64,000 nucleotides of DNA, taken from positions 62,001-126,000 of the forward strand of contig CP060501.1 in assembly GCA_024760545.1 (NCBI GenBank), given 5' to 3'. Source of the stretch: Nitrospira sp. GTDB lineage: Bacteria; Nitrospirota; Nitrospiria; Nitrospirales; Nitrospiraceae. The notes under the pieces are model-generated. The model was not told the DNA's origin. It was given only the letters and a program-made list of their open reading frames with translations, and made no database searches. This document shows positions 54,052 through 64,000 of this stretch, one piece after another. Every line of letters begins with the position of its first letter. Position 1 is the first letter of the stretch. The translations under genes were made by a program, and so were the position numbers.

Positions 54052-57000
54052 ATGCCAAAACGGACGGACATTCAGTCAATCCTCATGATCGGTTCCGGTC
54101 CGATCGTCATCGGTCAAGCGTGTGAGTTCGACTATTCCGGTACCCAGGCCTGCAAGGCGCTCAAGGCGGAAGGCTATCGCGTCATCCTTATCAACAGTAA
54201 TCCGGCGACGATCATGACGGATCCGGAAATGGCCGATCGAACGTATGTGGAGCCGATTACCTTGGATGTGCTTGAAAGGGTGATCGACCGCGAGCGCCCC
54301 GATGCGTTGTTACCGACGATGGGCGGGCAAACGGCTCTCAATGCCACCATGGGGTTGGTCAAGCGAGGGGTGCTTGGGAAGTATAACGTCTCGCTCATCG
54401 GCGCCTCGGCGGAGGCCATTCATAAAGCAGAGGATCGGGAAGCGTTCAAACAGGCGATGCAACGAATCGGTCTGCGAGTACCGAAGAGCGGGACCGCGCA
54501 CACTCGACAGGAGGCCGTCGCCATCCTGGAAACGGTCGGTTTTCCGGCGATCATTCGGCCATCGTTTACGATGGGGGGGACCGGGGGAAATATCGCCTAC
54601 AATCGGGAGGAATTCGAGAAGCTGATCGATTGGGCGCTGGCCATGAGTCCGGTCAGCCAAGTGCTGATCGAGGAATCGGTCATCGGGTGGAAAGAGTATG
54701 AGCTCGAGGTCATGCGCGACCTAAAAGACAATGTCGTGATCATATGTCCCATTGAGAACTTCGACCCGATGGGCGTGCACACGGGAGACAGCATCACCGT
54801 CGCGCCTGCGATGACGCTGACCGACAAAGAATATCAACGGATGCGGGACGCGGCGCTTCGAATCATCCGAGAGATCGGGGTCGATACGGGAGGATCGAAC
54901 ATTCAGTTCGGCATCAATCCGGCAAACGGCGAGATGGTGGTCATTGAAATGAATCCACGGGTGTCTCGGAGTTCCGCATTGGCGTCGAAGGCGACCGGAT
55001 TTCCGATCGCCAAAATCGCCGCCAAGCTCGCGATCGGTTATACGTTGGATGAGATCACCAACGACATCACCGGAGTGACCAAAGCGTCTTTTGAACCGGC
55101 GATCGACTATGTCGTGGTCAAGATTCCGCGCTTTGCGTTTCAGAAGTTTAAGGGAGCCGATCCGACGTTGACCACGCAGATGAAGTCTGTCGGTGAGGTC
55201 ATGGCGATCGGGCGCACATTTAAGGAGTCCTTGCAGAAGGCCATTCGCTCTCTGGAGTTGGACCTCGACGGATTAGTCTCACGGTTCGGACTCGATCGAG
55301 GTATCCCGGCTGAGTTTGACCGTCAAGCCGCGGCCGACAAGCTGGGCCGTATGCTGCGCACACCGCTTCCGGAACGACTCTGGTACCTGGCCGACGGCAT
55401 GCGGATGGGATTGACGAATGAAGAGCTGTTCGCGACGACAAAGGTCGACCCCTGGTTTCTGGAGCAAGTGAGAGAGTTGGTCGATTTCGAGCGGAAGCTG
55501 GTCGAGCATGCCGCCATCCCTGATGTCGTTCTGAGCGGTGGATTACTCTGGAACGCCAAGGAACTTGGATTCTCCGATGATCGGATCGCGCGGTTGCTCG
55601 GATGCGAGGCGGAAGCGGTCAGAAAAGCGCGTACGGAGCAAGCGGGGCGAGGGGTCACCTATAAGCGCGTCGATACCTGCGCCGCGGAATTTGAGGCGCA
55701 GACGCCGTATCTCTATTCCACCTACGGGCGTGAGTGTGAAGCCCGGCCGTCAGACCGGCAAAAGGTGGTGATTCTCGGTGGAGGTCCCAACCGAATCGGT
55801 CAGGGGATTGAATTCGACTATTGTTGCGTCCACGCGGCGATGGCACTTCGAGAGGAAGCCATCGACACGATCATGGTGAACTGCAACCCGGAAACCGTGA
55901 GTACCGATTATGACACGTCGGATCGGCTGTACTTCGAACCGCTGACGCATGAGGACGTGCTCAATATCATCCAGCGCGAACAACCGATCGGAGTGGTCCT
56001 GCAGTTCGGGGGGCAGACGCCGTTGAAACTTGCGCTTCCGCTCTCAAGAGCGGGGGTGAAGATTCTCGGGACCAGCCCTGATGCCATCGATCTGGCAGAA
56101 GACCGGGAACGCTTTCGAGAGCTTCTGAATAGGCTGGGCTTACGCCAGGCCGAAAGCGGGACGGCTCGATCAGTGGACGAAGCCGTGCAGATTGCCGAAG
56201 GGATCGGCTATCCGGTCATGGTACGTCCTTCCTATGTGTTGGGTGGACGGTCGATGCAGATCGTTTACGACCGAGCGGGTCTCCTGGAATACATGCACTC
56301 GGCGGTCAAGGCATCACCCAATCATCCCGTGTTGATCGACAGGTATCTCGCGGATGCCATCGAAGTCGATGCCGACGCGATTTCGGACGGTGAAACCGTG
56401 GTCGTGGCAGGCATTATGGAACATATTGAGGAAGCCGGCGTCCATTCCGGCGACTCGGCTTGCTCGCTGCCTCCGTATACCTTGGATAAGGATATTGTGC
56501 GCGAGATCGAGCGGCAAATGTGCGTGCTGGCGAGGGAACTCGGCGTCGTTGGGCTGATGAACGCGCAGTTTGCCGTTAAGGGCCGGACCATATATGTCCT
56601 TGAGGTGAATCCTCGAGGGTCCCGCACTGTGCCCTTCGTCAGTAAAGCGATCGGCGTGCCATTGGCGAAATTGGCCATGAAGGTGATGATGGGAAGAACC
56701 CTCACGGAACTGGGCTTTACCGACGCTCCACCGCCGAAGCACTTCTCGGTCAAAGAAGCCGTGTTTCCGTTCAATAAATTTCCCGGTGTCGATGTGCTGC
56801 TGGGTCCGGAAATGAAGTCGACCGGGGAGGTGATGGGCATCGATGGTGATTTTGGGTGGGCCTTCGCGAAATCGCAAGCAGGGGCCGGGGCGGTGCTGCC
56901 GACGTCGGGTACGGCGTTCATCAGCGTGAAAGAATCCGATCGTCCAGCCGCGCTTGAAGTGGGGCGACACCTGAGTAAGCTTGGGATGCATATCCAGGGG

Positions 57001-57303
57001 ACCAGCGGGACGGCCGAATACTTGCGTCACCATGGTCTTGATGTGGAGGTCGTCAACAAGGTAAACGAGGGGCGGCCGCATATCGTGGACCATATTAAGA
57101 ACGGTTCGGTGGCCCTTGTGGTCAATACCGTACGGACCGCTTCGGCGCATGTCGACTCATTGTCGATCAGGCGGGAAGCGCTACATCGCGGCATCCCGTA
57201 TTTTACGACGATGCGAGGAGCCTATGCGGCGGTGATGGGAATCGAAGCGATCATGAAAAAGGATCTGGCGATTCGCACATTGCAAGAATATCATCGGGCG
57301 TAA
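54052..57303 (+). CDS. carB: Carbamoyl-phosphate synthase large subunit
   Basis: 1083 residues, full length. There are two homologous synthetase halves with ATP-grasp domains ([18 protein letters not shown] near the start, [15 protein letters not shown] at about 575), an oligomerisation segment between them, and a C-terminal MGS-like domain (about 940-1083) where UMP or IMP usually acts. It makes carbamoyl phosphate for pyrimidines and arginine. It follows the M48 gene after 20 bases. Confidence 0.98.
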   Translation: MPKRTDIQSILMIGSGPIVIGQACEFDYSGTQACKALKAEGYRVILINSNPATIMTDPEMADRTYVEPITLDVLERVIDRERPDALLPTMGGQTALNATMGLVKRGVLGKYNVSLIGASAEAIHKAEDREAFKQAMQRIGLRVPKSGTAHTRQEAVAILETVGFPAIIRPSFTMGGTGGNIAYNREEFEKLIDWALAMSPVSQVLIEESVIGWKEYELEVMRDLKDNVVIICPIENFDPMGVHTGDSITVAPAMTLTDKEYQRMRDAALRIIREIGVDTGGSNIQFGINPANGEMVVIEMNPRVSRSSALASKATGFPIAKIAAKLAIGYTLDEITNDITGVTKASFEPAIDYVVVKIPRFAFQKFKGADPTLTTQMKSVGEVMAIGRTFKESLQKAIRSLELDLDGLVSRFGLDRGIPAEFDRQAAADKLGRMLRTPLPERLWYLADGMRMGLTNEELFATTKVDPWFLEQVRELVDFERKLVEHAAIPDVVLSGGLLWNAKELGFSDDRIARLLGCEAEAVRKARTEQAGRGVTYKRVDTCAAEFEAQTPYLYSTYGRECEARPSDRQKVVILGGGPNRIGQGIEFDYCCVHAAMALREEAIDTIMVNCNPETVSTDYDTSDRLYFEPLTHEDVLNIIQREQPIGVVLQFGGQTPLKLALPLSRAGVKILGTSPDAIDLAEDRERFRELLNRLGLRQAESGTARSVDEAVQIAEGIGYPVMVRPSYVLGGRSMQIVYDRAGLLEYMHSAVKASPNHPVLIDRYLADAIEVDADAISDGETVVVAGIMEHIEEAGVHSGDSACSLPPYTLDKDIVREIERQMCVLARELGVVGLMNAQFAVKGRTIYVLEVNPRGSRTVPFVSKAIGVPLAKLAMKVMMGRTLTELGFTDAPPPKHFSVKEAVFPFNKFPGVDVLLGPEMKSTGEVMGIDGDFGWAFAKSQAGAGAVLPTSGTAFISVKESDRPAALEVGRHLSKLGMHIQGTSGTAEYLRHHGLDVEVVNKVNEGRPHIVDHIKNGSVALVVNTVRTASAHVDSLSIRREALHRGIPYFTTMRGAYAAVMGIEAIMKKDLAIRTLQEYHRA

Positions 57304-57325
57304 GTCGTTCAGGAGCAAGTAGAGC

Positions 57326-57802
57326 ATGCCGACACCGATTACCAAGAAAGGCTATGACGCGTTAAAGGCGGAACTGGACCGCTTGCGCAAGATCGAGCGG
57401 CCCAAAGTGATCGAAGCGATCGCGGAAGCCAGAGCGCACGGCGATCTCAGCGAAAACGCCGAATACGACGCCGCCAAAGAACGTCAAGGATTTATCGAGT
57501 CGCGCATTTCCGAGCTCGAGACCAAGTTGGCCGAGGCCCGGGTGGTGGAAGTTGCGGGACGTACCAGCGAGACCATCGTGTTCGGCGCGACCGTTCTGGT
57601 GATCGAGCAGGAATCCCAGGCAACGAAGCAGTATACGCTGGTCGGTCAGGACGAAGCCGATATGAAGTTCAACAAGATCTCAGTCCAGTCCCCTGTCGGT
57701 CGTGCGTTGATCGGGAAGCGGGTCGGAGATTTTGTTGAAGTGAAGACTCCCGTCAAGATGGTCGAATATGAGGTAGTGGAGATCAAGTTCGAGGAATGCT
57801 GA
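57326..57802 (+). CDS. greA: Transcription elongation factor GreA
   Basis: 158 residues. An N-terminal coiled coil with the acidic tip DLSENAEYDAAKE is followed by a C-terminal FKBP-like domain. GreA rescues backtracked RNA polymerase by stimulating transcript cleavage. It follows carB by 22 bases, with an AGGAGC site. Confidence 0.97.
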   Translation: MPTPITKKGYDALKAELDRLRKIERPKVIEAIAEARAHGDLSENAEYDAAKERQGFIESRISELETKLAEARVVEVAGRTSETIVFGATVLVIEQESQATKQYTLVGQDEADMKFNKISVQSPVGRALIGKRVGDFVEVKTPVKMVEYEVVEIKFEEC

Positions 57803-57803
57803 C

Positions 57804-58604
57804 GTGCCCGAGGCACGCCCTCTCATTGCCCTACTGACAGACTTTGGCGAGCACGATTGGTTTGTCGCCAGCATGAAGGGTGTGATCCTGAGCATGAATC
57901 CCAACGCCAAGGTCGTCGATATCTCCCATCAGATTCCTTCTCATCAAATCGACGAGGCCGCCTATGTGCTGGAGGCCTGCTACCGCTATTTTCCGGAAGG
58001 GACGATCTACGTCTGTGTCGTGGACCCCGGCGTAGGAAGCGCCAGGCGGGCGATCCTTGCGACAACGTCGCGCTATAGTTTCTTGGCGCCGGACAATGGA
58101 TTGCTGAGCCGAGTGTTGCAGAACGAACACCATGTGAAGATCCGGCAGATCGAGCATGAGCGGTATCGTCTTCCTTCGGAGGGGACCACGTTTGACGGCC
58201 GGGACCTGTTCGCGCCGGTCGCCGCGATGCTTGCGAACGGCGAGCCCGCGTCGTTTTTTGGCCCCGTCATCAGTGATCCGGTGAAGAGCCTCATTTGGAT
58301 GCCTCAACAAGACGGTCACGCCTTAATCGGACGGATCGATTACGTCGACCGATTCGGCAATCTCATATCCAATGTCACCGCGAAGCAGGTGCGGGAATTT
58401 CAATCGACCATGGGAGTCTCGAAGATCGAGATCCATATCGGAACGCACGTCATCGGCGAATTGGTGGGAAGTTACAGTCAAGGGGACTACGAGAGTCCAT
58501 CCGCCCTGATCAACAGCAGCGGCAACCTGGAAATCTTTCTGCAGGAAGATAACGCGGCCCGTTATCTGCAAGTGGGCGTGGGCGAAGAGATACGGCTCTG
58601 TTGA
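57804..58604 (+). CDS. S-adenosyl-L-methionine hydrolase (adenosine-forming), DUF62 family
   Basis: 266 residues from a GTG that follows greA by one base. The family sequences LLTDFGEHDWFVASMKGV, VVDPGVGSARR and LAPDNGLLS supply the Asp-Arg-His hydrolase site. The enzyme splits SAM to adenosine and methionine using water; chlorinase/fluorinase relatives use halides. It closes the pyrimidine cluster, so cluster expression may link SAM turnover to purine/pyrimidine supply. Confidence 0.88.
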   Translation: MPEARPLIALLTDFGEHDWFVASMKGVILSMNPNAKVVDISHQIPSHQIDEAAYVLEACYRYFPEGTIYVCVVDPGVGSARRAILATTSRYSFLAPDNGLLSRVLQNEHHVKIRQIEHERYRLPSEGTTFDGRDLFAPVAAMLANGEPASFFGPVISDPVKSLIWMPQQDGHALIGRIDYVDRFGNLISNVTAKQVREFQSTMGVSKIEIHIGTHVIGELVGSYSQGDYESPSALINSSGNLEIFLQEDNAARYLQVGVGEEIRLC

Positions 58605-58610
58605 CGCAGG

Positions 58611-59810
58611 TCAGCTGACCGCCCGGTCGATGTGATCGCAGACATAGCTTGCAAAGGGGAGTGAACAGGTAAAGGCCGGAGAGACGGCATTGAGCACGTG
58701 CATGGATCGGTCGTCTCCCTCCAAGACGAAATCCATTTCAAGCTTTTTCTTGGTGATGTCGAGCAGTTGGGCCCTGATTCCCGGACGACCCCATTTGCGA
58801 TAGTTCCGCTCCTCCACTCCTTCCGCAAGTACCGAGGCAAGCGATACCATTTTGCTCATCGAGTATTTGGCGATTTCTTCAATCGCCAATCGTCGGTAGT
58901 CAAATCCCGCTCCCGTCATCAGACCGAGCCCTCGGCTCGCAACCTCGATCAGCTCACCCAGGTTGAAATTCCCGAACCCTTCGTAGTTTTCGCGCCACAG
59001 CGCCGGAATCGCCGTTGGGCCAATTTTGGCCTTTCCGTCGGCTGTGATGGTGAAGTGGACACCCAGGAACGGGTTTCTGAGATCCGGAACAGGGTAAATA
59101 TTGGTGCGAATGGCGCCAGGCGGCTCGTCAGAGTACAGATAAAGTCCCTTGAAAGGCAGAATCCGATACTTCTGTGAGAAGCCATAGTCCATGGCAATCT
59201 TATCAGCGTAGAGACCTGCGGCGTTCACGACGTACCCGGCTTCAATGGTGTTATGGTCGGTACGAACTCGTTTGTCGTCTCGCCCTCGATAGGCTCTGCC
59301 GCACTGAACCTGAATGCCTTCACGGATCGCATCCTGCTGCATCGCTTCGATGACCTGGAGCGGGTTGACCGTCGAGGTGCGGGGTGAGAACAGAGCTCTT
59401 TGGTATGTCTTGACGCGAGGTTCAATAGACTTGGCCTCTGCTTCTGTGATGGCTTGCAGTTCAATCCCATTGGCTTGGCCGCGGCGGAGCAATTCGTCGA
59501 GAGAAGGCAAGTCGGCTGCATCCTTCGCGACGACGAGCTTCCCGCACTTATTGAGCGCAATTCGTTTCTCGTCACAGTAGGCGGTCAGCCGCTCGTTTCC
59601 AAGACGCGTAAACCTCGCTTTAAGGCTGTCGGGGGAATAATAAAAGCCTGCGTGAAGTACGCCGCTATTGCGCCCACTGGCGTGGGCACCGCACGCCGGC
59701 TCCTTTTCAATCAATAACACACGGGTGTCAGGACGGCGTCTGCGGAGTTCACGGGCGACGCTGAGGCCGATGACTCCGCCACCGATGACGAGAAAATCAC
59801 AGGTTTGCAT
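58611..59810 (-). CDS. lhgO: L-2-hydroxyglutarate oxidase
   Basis: 399 residues. FAD-binding GGGVIGLSVARELRRR at the N-terminus and HASGRNSGVLHAGFYY match LhgO. It oxidises L-2-hydroxyglutarate to 2-oxoglutarate, passing electrons to the quinone pool. It is convergent with the SAM hydrolase and lies downstream of bioA on the same strand with a 35-base gap. Confidence 0.92.
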   Translation of the reverse strand: MQTCDFLVIGGGVIGLSVARELRRRRPDTRVLLIEKEPACGAHASGRNSGVLHAGFYYSPDSLKARFTRLGNERLTAYCDEKRIALNKCGKLVVAKDAADLPSLDELLRRGQANGIELQAITEAEAKSIEPRVKTYQRALFSPRTSTVNPLQVIEAMQQDAIREGIQVQCGRAYRGRDDKRVRTDHNTIEAGYVVNAAGLYADKIAMDYGFSQKYRILPFKGLYLYSDEPPGAIRTNIYPVPDLRNPFLGVHFTITADGKAKIGPTAIPALWRENYEGFGNFNLGELIEVASRGLGLMTGAGFDYRRLAIEEIAKYSMSKMVSLASVLAEGVEERNYRKWGRPGIRAQLLDITKKKLEMDFVLEGDDRSMHVLNAVSPAFTCSLPFASYVCDHIDRAVS

Positions 59811-59845
59811 GGGGCCGGTTTTGGTTCACACGACTTCCGAGGAGG

Positions 59846-61225
59846 TCACAGTGATGCTCCATCGCTGAGCAGAGTGTCTATGGATTCTTGCAGAATTTCT
59901 ACCATTTTCTTCAAATCCTCGGAGGTCGTTGATAGTGGCGGCATGAGCACGAGCACGTTTCCGATGGGTCGGGTGATGAGTCCTTTCGAGCGGGCGATCG
60001 ATGCGACACGGTGACCGACTTTGGCATCCAACGGATACGGCTCTTTGGTCTTCTTATCTCGGACCAATTCGATTCCCACCATGAACCCTTGCTGACGGAT
60101 GTCGCCGACATGAGACGTCTCGGCCAGTCGCTTCATCCAGAGCGCCAGTGCTTTGATCTTGGGCGACAATTTGAGGAGCGTCTTTTCCTGGCGAAAGACT
60201 TGGAGATTTGCGAGGGCCACGGAACAGCCCAGCGGATTGCCGGTAAAACTATGTCCATGAAAGAAACTCTTGAACTCAGCGTAGGTTCCGAAAAAGGCTC
60301 GGTAGATTGTATCCGTCGTTAATGTCGCGGCGAGCGGCATGTATCCGCCGGTAAGCCCCTTGCTGATCGCCATCAGATCCGGGGTGACTTCCTCGTGCTC
60401 GCACGCGAACATCTTGCCGGTGCGACCGAACCCCGTCGCGACCTCGTCGGCAATCAACAAGACATCGTATTTGGTGCAGAGCTCGCGGATGCGTTTCAGG
60501 TAGCCGGGCGGCTGAGGAATCATGCCGGCCGCCGCTTGCATCAATGGTTCGATGATGAAGCCGGCCAACTCGCGGTGGCGGGTCTTGAGGATTCTCTCGA
60601 TCGGGTCAACGCAGGCCAAGCGGCACGACGGATAGGTGAGGTTCAAGGGACAACGGTAGCAATAGGGCGGTTCCGCCTCTAAGGTCGAAAAGAGCAACGG
60701 TTTGAACCGCGAATGGAAGACCTCGATGTTCCCGACGCTCACGGCGCCGATCGTATCTCCGTGATACGCCAGTTTCAGATGAAGAAAGGTGTTCTTTGGG
60801 CCGGCATCAGGGTGTCCCTGCTGCCAGTATTGAACGGCCATCTTGAGCGCGACCTCGACCGCCGTAGAACCGTTGTCGGAATAGAAGACGCGGGTAAGTC
60901 CTTTCGGCGCGATCCGGATCAACTCGCGGGCCAGCTCGATGGCCGGGGGATTGGAGAGGCCGAGGAACGTCGAGTGGGCGATGTTGTCGAGTTGCTGCTT
61001 GAGGGCACGGTCAAGGACCGGATGTCGATGCCCGTGCAGATTCACCCAGATGGACGACGTACCATCGAGGTATGTCTTGCCCTCTGTATCGATGAGATAG
61101 GACCCCTTGCCGCGCTCGATGATGAGGGGTGCTTCCTGTTCCCATTCCTGCATTTGCGTGAACGGATGCCAGACGTATCGATGGTCCCATTCGACGAGTT
61201 GCCGGGTTGAGGGTTTTCGTGCCAT
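59846..61225 (-). CDS. bioA: Adenosylmethionine-8-amino-7-oxononanoate aminotransferase
   Basis: 459 residues, class III PLP aminotransferase. Schiff-base Lys289 lies in AISKGLTGGY, and DEVATGFGRTG is the cofactor loop. Motif WHPFTQMQEW at the start is typical of BioA. It uses SAM to aminate KAPA in biotin synthesis. It contains a clustered set of cysteines (C189-x2-C192...C201-x3-C205) that could bind a metal. No other bio genes are in the window. Confidence 0.93.
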   Translation of the reverse strand: MARKPSTRQLVEWDHRYVWHPFTQMQEWEQEAPLIIERGKGSYLIDTEGKTYLDGTSSIWVNLHGHRHPVLDRALKQQLDNIAHSTFLGLSNPPAIELARELIRIAPKGLTRVFYSDNGSTAVEVALKMAVQYWQQGHPDAGPKNTFLHLKLAYHGDTIGAVSVGNIEVFHSRFKPLLFSTLEAEPPYCYRCPLNLTYPSCRLACVDPIERILKTRHRELAGFIIEPLMQAAAGMIPQPPGYLKRIRELCTKYDVLLIADEVATGFGRTGKMFACEHEEVTPDLMAISKGLTGGYMPLAATLTTDTIYRAFFGTYAEFKSFFHGHSFTGNPLGCSVALANLQVFRQEKTLLKLSPKIKALALWMKRLAETSHVGDIRQQGFMVGIELVRDKKTKEPYPLDAKVGHRVASIARSKGLITRPIGNVLVLMPPLSTTSEDLKKMVEILQESIDTLLSDGASL

Positions 61226-61368
61226 GGAGATCGAAAGGCGTCAGGCGTCAACGGTCATTCGTGGATAGTAAAGGATATCGTCTGGTTCATAACACGGTTG
61301 ATGCGTGACGGATGATGGACGAGAGCTTCGTCGGGCGTGGCGCGTGATTATAAGGGCGGGCGATTACT

Positions 61369-61397
61369 TTGACAACCTGGGAGGCAGTATTTATAAT
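61369..61397 (+). promoter_or_regulatory. Fully consensus sigma-70 promoter of lepA
   Basis: TTGACA (61369-61374), 17 bases, TATAAT (61392-61397): identical to the textbook consensus in both hexamers and spacing. The predicted transcript starts near 61404, about 22 bases before the TTG of lepA. Confidence 0.85.
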
Positions 61398-61425
61398 AAA
61401 CCGATTTTCACGAATGAGCTAGGAT

Positions 61426-63225
61426 TTGCAAAGCCTTATACGCAATTTTTCAATTATCGCTCATATCGATCACGGCAAATCAACCCTCGCTGACCGGTTC
61501 CTAGAAGCTACTGGCGCAGTCACTGCTCGAGAGGCGAAAGACCAGATCCTCGATGCCATGGACCTCGAGCGGGAACGTGGCATTACGATCAAGGCCCACG
61601 CAGTGGCGATCCGGTACAAGGCCGAGGATGGGATGACGTATGCCTTGCATTTGATCGATACGCCGGGGCATGTCGACTTTACCTATGAAGTCTCCCGGAG
61701 CTTAGCGGCTTGCGAAGGTGCGCTGTTGCTGGTGGATGCCACTCAAGGTGTGCAGGCACAGACGATCGCCAATGTGAATTTGGCGATGGCCAACAACCTC
61801 GCCATTATTCCGGTCATCAACAAAATCGATTTGGCAAGCGCGGACGTCGAGGGGACGAAGCATTCCATCTCGGAGGTGTTGCAACTCGAAGCTGCCGATG
61901 CCCTTCCCATCAGTGCAAAGGAAGGGAAGGGTGTACCGGCCGTTTTGGAGGCGATCATTGCGCGCGTTCCTCCTCCCTCCGGTGATCCGCAGGCCCCCTT
62001 CAAAGCGCTCATCTTCGACTCCTGGTTCGACAATTACCAGGGTGTGATCGTCTTGATTAGACTCGTGGACGGGTCGATCCGGCCGGGAATGAAGATCAAG
62101 GTGATGTCGAATGACCGGACGTTTGAGGTGATGGAAGTCGGCCAGTTTACTCCCAAACGCACGAAAAAGTCCGAGCTGATGACGGGCGAGGTCGGATACT
62201 TGTGTGCCAACATGAGAGAAGTGGCCGATGTCAAAATCGGCGATACGTTGACGGATGCCGTCACTCCCACCGCCGCTCCGTTTCCCGGTTACAAAGAAGT
62301 CAAGCCGTTGGTGTTTTGCGGCCTCTACTCAACGGACACCGCAAAGTACGAGGATTTGCGTGATGCGCTCGTTAAACTGCGATTGAACGACTCCTCGTTC
62401 GTCTACGAGCCTGAAACCTCGCTGGCGCTCGGCTTCGGGTTTCGCTGCGGGTTCCTAGGCTTGCTGCACATGGAAATCATCCAGGAGCGATTGGAGCGGG
62501 AGTACGGCCTGACGCTCATTACCACGGCTCCTACCGTGGTCTATCATGTGACCACGACAAAGGGCGATAAGCTGGAGATTGACAATCCATCTGAATTGCC
62601 CCCTCCAAACAACATCACTACATTTGAAGAGCCGTTCATTCTGGCGACGGTGATCACGCCCGAACGGTATATGGGCGCAATTCTCCAACTGTGCCAAGAG
62701 CGACGTGGCATTCAGCGGGACATCCACTTTCTCGATCCGACGCGGGTCGTAATCAGCTACGAGCTGCCGCTCAATGAAGTGATTCTCGACTTCTACGATA
62801 AGCTCAAGTCGCGCACGCAGGGCTATGCCTCGCTCGACTATGAACTGATCGGGTATCGCGAGTCCGAACTCGTCAAGCTCGATATCTTGTTGAATGGCGA
62901 GGCTGTCGATGCTCTGTCCTTCATCACGCACAAGGAGCGCTCGTATCAGCGAGGGCGTCAACTTGCGGAAAAGATGAAGGAGCTGATCCCGCGTCAGATG
63001 TTTGAAATCGCAATACAAGCGGCGATCGGCAACAAGATTGTTGCGCGCGAAACGATTGGGGCGATGAAAAAGAACGTGACGGCGAAGTGCTACGGCGGCG
63101 ACATTACGCGCAAGCGAAAGTTGCTCGAAAAGCAGAAGGAAGGGAAGAAGCGTATGAAAGCGGTCGGCAGTGTCGAGGTTCCGCAGGAAGCCTTCTTGGC
63201 CATCTTGAGAGTCGGAGACGAATGA
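61426..63225 (+). CDS. lepA: Elongation factor 4 (LepA)
   Basis: 599 residues. GTPase motif AHIDHGKST is followed by the rest of the translational-GTPase core and the LepA-specific C-terminal domain. EF4 back-translocates ribosomes and helps assembly under stress. The start is TTG 61426, because the in-frame TAG at 61420-61422 excludes anything earlier and the conserved NFSIIAHID begins seven codons later. The GGA before TTG is too close for a normal ribosome site. Confidence 0.97.
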   Translation: MQSLIRNFSIIAHIDHGKSTLADRFLEATGAVTAREAKDQILDAMDLERERGITIKAHAVAIRYKAEDGMTYALHLIDTPGHVDFTYEVSRSLAACEGALLLVDATQGVQAQTIANVNLAMANNLAIIPVINKIDLASADVEGTKHSISEVLQLEAADALPISAKEGKGVPAVLEAIIARVPPPSGDPQAPFKALIFDSWFDNYQGVIVLIRLVDGSIRPGMKIKVMSNDRTFEVMEVGQFTPKRTKKSELMTGEVGYLCANMREVADVKIGDTLTDAVTPTAAPFPGYKEVKPLVFCGLYSTDTAKYEDLRDALVKLRLNDSSFVYEPETSLALGFGFRCGFLGLLHMEIIQERLEREYGLTLITTAPTVVYHVTTTKGDKLEIDNPSELPPPNNITTFEEPFILATVITPERYMGAILQLCQERRGIQRDIHFLDPTRVVISYELPLNEVILDFYDKLKSRTQGYASLDYELIGYRESELVKLDILLNGEAVDALSFITHKERSYQRGRQLAEKMKELIPRQMFEIAIQAAIGNKIVARETIGAMKKNVTAKCYGGDITRKRKLLEKQKEGKKRMKAVGSVEVPQEAFLAILRVGDE

Positions 63226-63992
63226 GCCTCGAACAGAATCAGAGGAATGCTGAGAAGTTGCCCGGTTCTCCGCGTGCCGGAGAGCAGGCCTCGCTTTCCG
63301 GAACCAAGCTCGAGGACAACGCGAGCCGAGCGGAGCGTAAGTCCATCGTCCGCGAGTATGCGGAAGCCATCGTCGTGGCCATGCTGCTGGCATTCGCGAT
63401 CCGCGTGTTCGTGGTACAGGCATTCAAGATTCCCTCGGGATCGATGATTCCGACCTTGCTGATCGGCGATCACATCTTAGTGAGCAAGCTCTCGTATGGG
63501 CTTCAGTGGCCGACGGACTGCAAGCTGCAATGGAATTTTCCTCCGGTCAATTGTTATACCTCTCAGACGGTCATCACGTTCGGCAAGCCGCAACGCGGGG
63601 ATATCGTCGTATTCCGTTTCCCCGAAGACGAAGAAAAAGATTTCATCAAACGCATCGTGGGGCTGCCGGGCGATACCGTGCAGCTTCGGAACAAAGTCGT
63701 GCTCGTCAATGGCCAGCCGCTCGACGACAAGGCCTTTACACAACGAATCGACCCCGGCATCATCGACAGCACCATCAACCCCCGTGATAATTTTGGGCCG
63801 GTCTCGGTCCCCGAAGGATCCTATTTCGTGATGGGCGACAATCGCGACCAAAGTCTGGACAGTCGGTTCTGGGGATATGTGCGTGAAGAAAAGATTCGAG
63901 GGAAGGCGTTCCGTATCTATTGGTCCTGGAACGGTCAGGGAAATTGGACGGAGTGGGTCCGGTGGGAACGATTCGCCAAGGCCATTCAGTGA
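63222..63992 (+). CDS. lepB: Signal peptidase I
   Basis: 256 residues. A soluble, charged N-terminus leads to one membrane segment ([17 protein letters not shown]), then the catalytic Ser74 in PSGSMIPTL and Lys143 in [11 protein letters not shown]. An insertion holding Cys100 and Cys111 lies between them and may be a disulfide in the periplasm. It removes signal peptides from exported proteins, which are abundant in this window. The ATG overlaps the lepA stop (ATGA), so the pair is coupled, as in many bacteria. Confidence 0.96.
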   Translation: MSLEQNQRNAEKLPGSPRAGEQASLSGTKLEDNASRAERKSIVREYAEAIVVAMLLAFAIRVFVVQAFKIPSGSMIPTLLIGDHILVSKLSYGLQWPTDCKLQWNFPPVNCYTSQTVITFGKPQRGDIVVFRFPEDEEKDFIKRIVGLPGDTVQLRNKVVLVNGQPLDDKAFTQRIDPGIIDSTINPRDNFGPVSVPEGSYFVMGDNRDQSLDSRFWGYVREEKIRGKAFRIYWSWNGQGNWTEWVRWERFAKAIQ

Positions 63993-64000
63993 AGAAGAGC

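Noticed and set aside
62455-63423. 322-codon minus-strand frame across lepA and lepB
   Set aside because: It spans two conserved genes on the opposite strand and matches no family.

Overview
The window looks like a chromosomal segment of a Nitrospira-type bacterium (phylum Nitrospirota). This rests on recognising the proteins, not on a database search. Pointers are a chlorite-dismutase-superfamily heme protein of the coproheme decarboxylase type, a run of small secreted proteins, a PyrR-headed pyrimidine cluster and a generally GC-rich, densely packed gene order. I see no rRNA, tRNA, CRISPR array, transposase or phage genes.

Region 1 (1-14.3 kb) is a signal-transduction island of five co-directional genes. 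They encode a double hybrid kinase (kinase-receiver-PAS-kinase-receiver), a 1998-residue kinase with ten near-identical HAMP-type units and three receivers, a receiver-PAS-PAS-kinase, a stand-alone Rcp1-like receiver and a receiver-kinase-receiver protein. There are four kinase proteins with five kinase cores and eight receivers, but no DNA-binding, cyclase, GGDEF/EAL or phosphatase output domain. The phosphoryl network is therefore either closed or controls its target by protein contact.

Region 2 (14.4-31.4 kb) is accessory and envelope-rich. It holds two secreted low-complexity proteins (one built from 30-bp tandem repeats), two paralogous small secreted beta proteins and a third truncated copy, a CBS-domain protein, and a cytochrome c/FTR1 iron permease fusion. 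It also holds a short-chain dehydrogenase, an outer-membrane-like protein that is an internal duplication, lipoproteins, a periplasmic OB-fold protein, a ChdC/HemQ-like protein, CinA and ThpR. Two ankyrin-repeat proteins, one clearly an expansion of the other, lie near its end.

Region 3 (31.6-47 kb) begins with a conserved block, recA-recX-alaS-ruvX-mltG-deoC, followed by deoB and a RidA-family protein. After these come secreted proteins (an IPT/TIG protein with repeated Cys-Cys motifs and a seven-bladed Ycf48-like propeller), a secreted protein of unknown function, a CorA-like membrane protein and a secreted alpha/beta hydrolase.

Region 4 (47-58.6 kb) is the pyrimidine cluster pyrR-pyrB-pyrC-(membrane protein)-carA-sppA-M48 protease-carB-greA-SAM hydrolase. 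A near-consensus promoter, a leader reading frame and a terminator hairpin precede pyrR, and a 125-bp element with 18-bp terminal inverted repeats sits between pyrR and pyrB. Region 5 (58.6-64 kb) has lhgO and bioA on the minus strand and, divergently, lepA-lepB. lepA is driven by a fully consensus promoter and starts at TTG.
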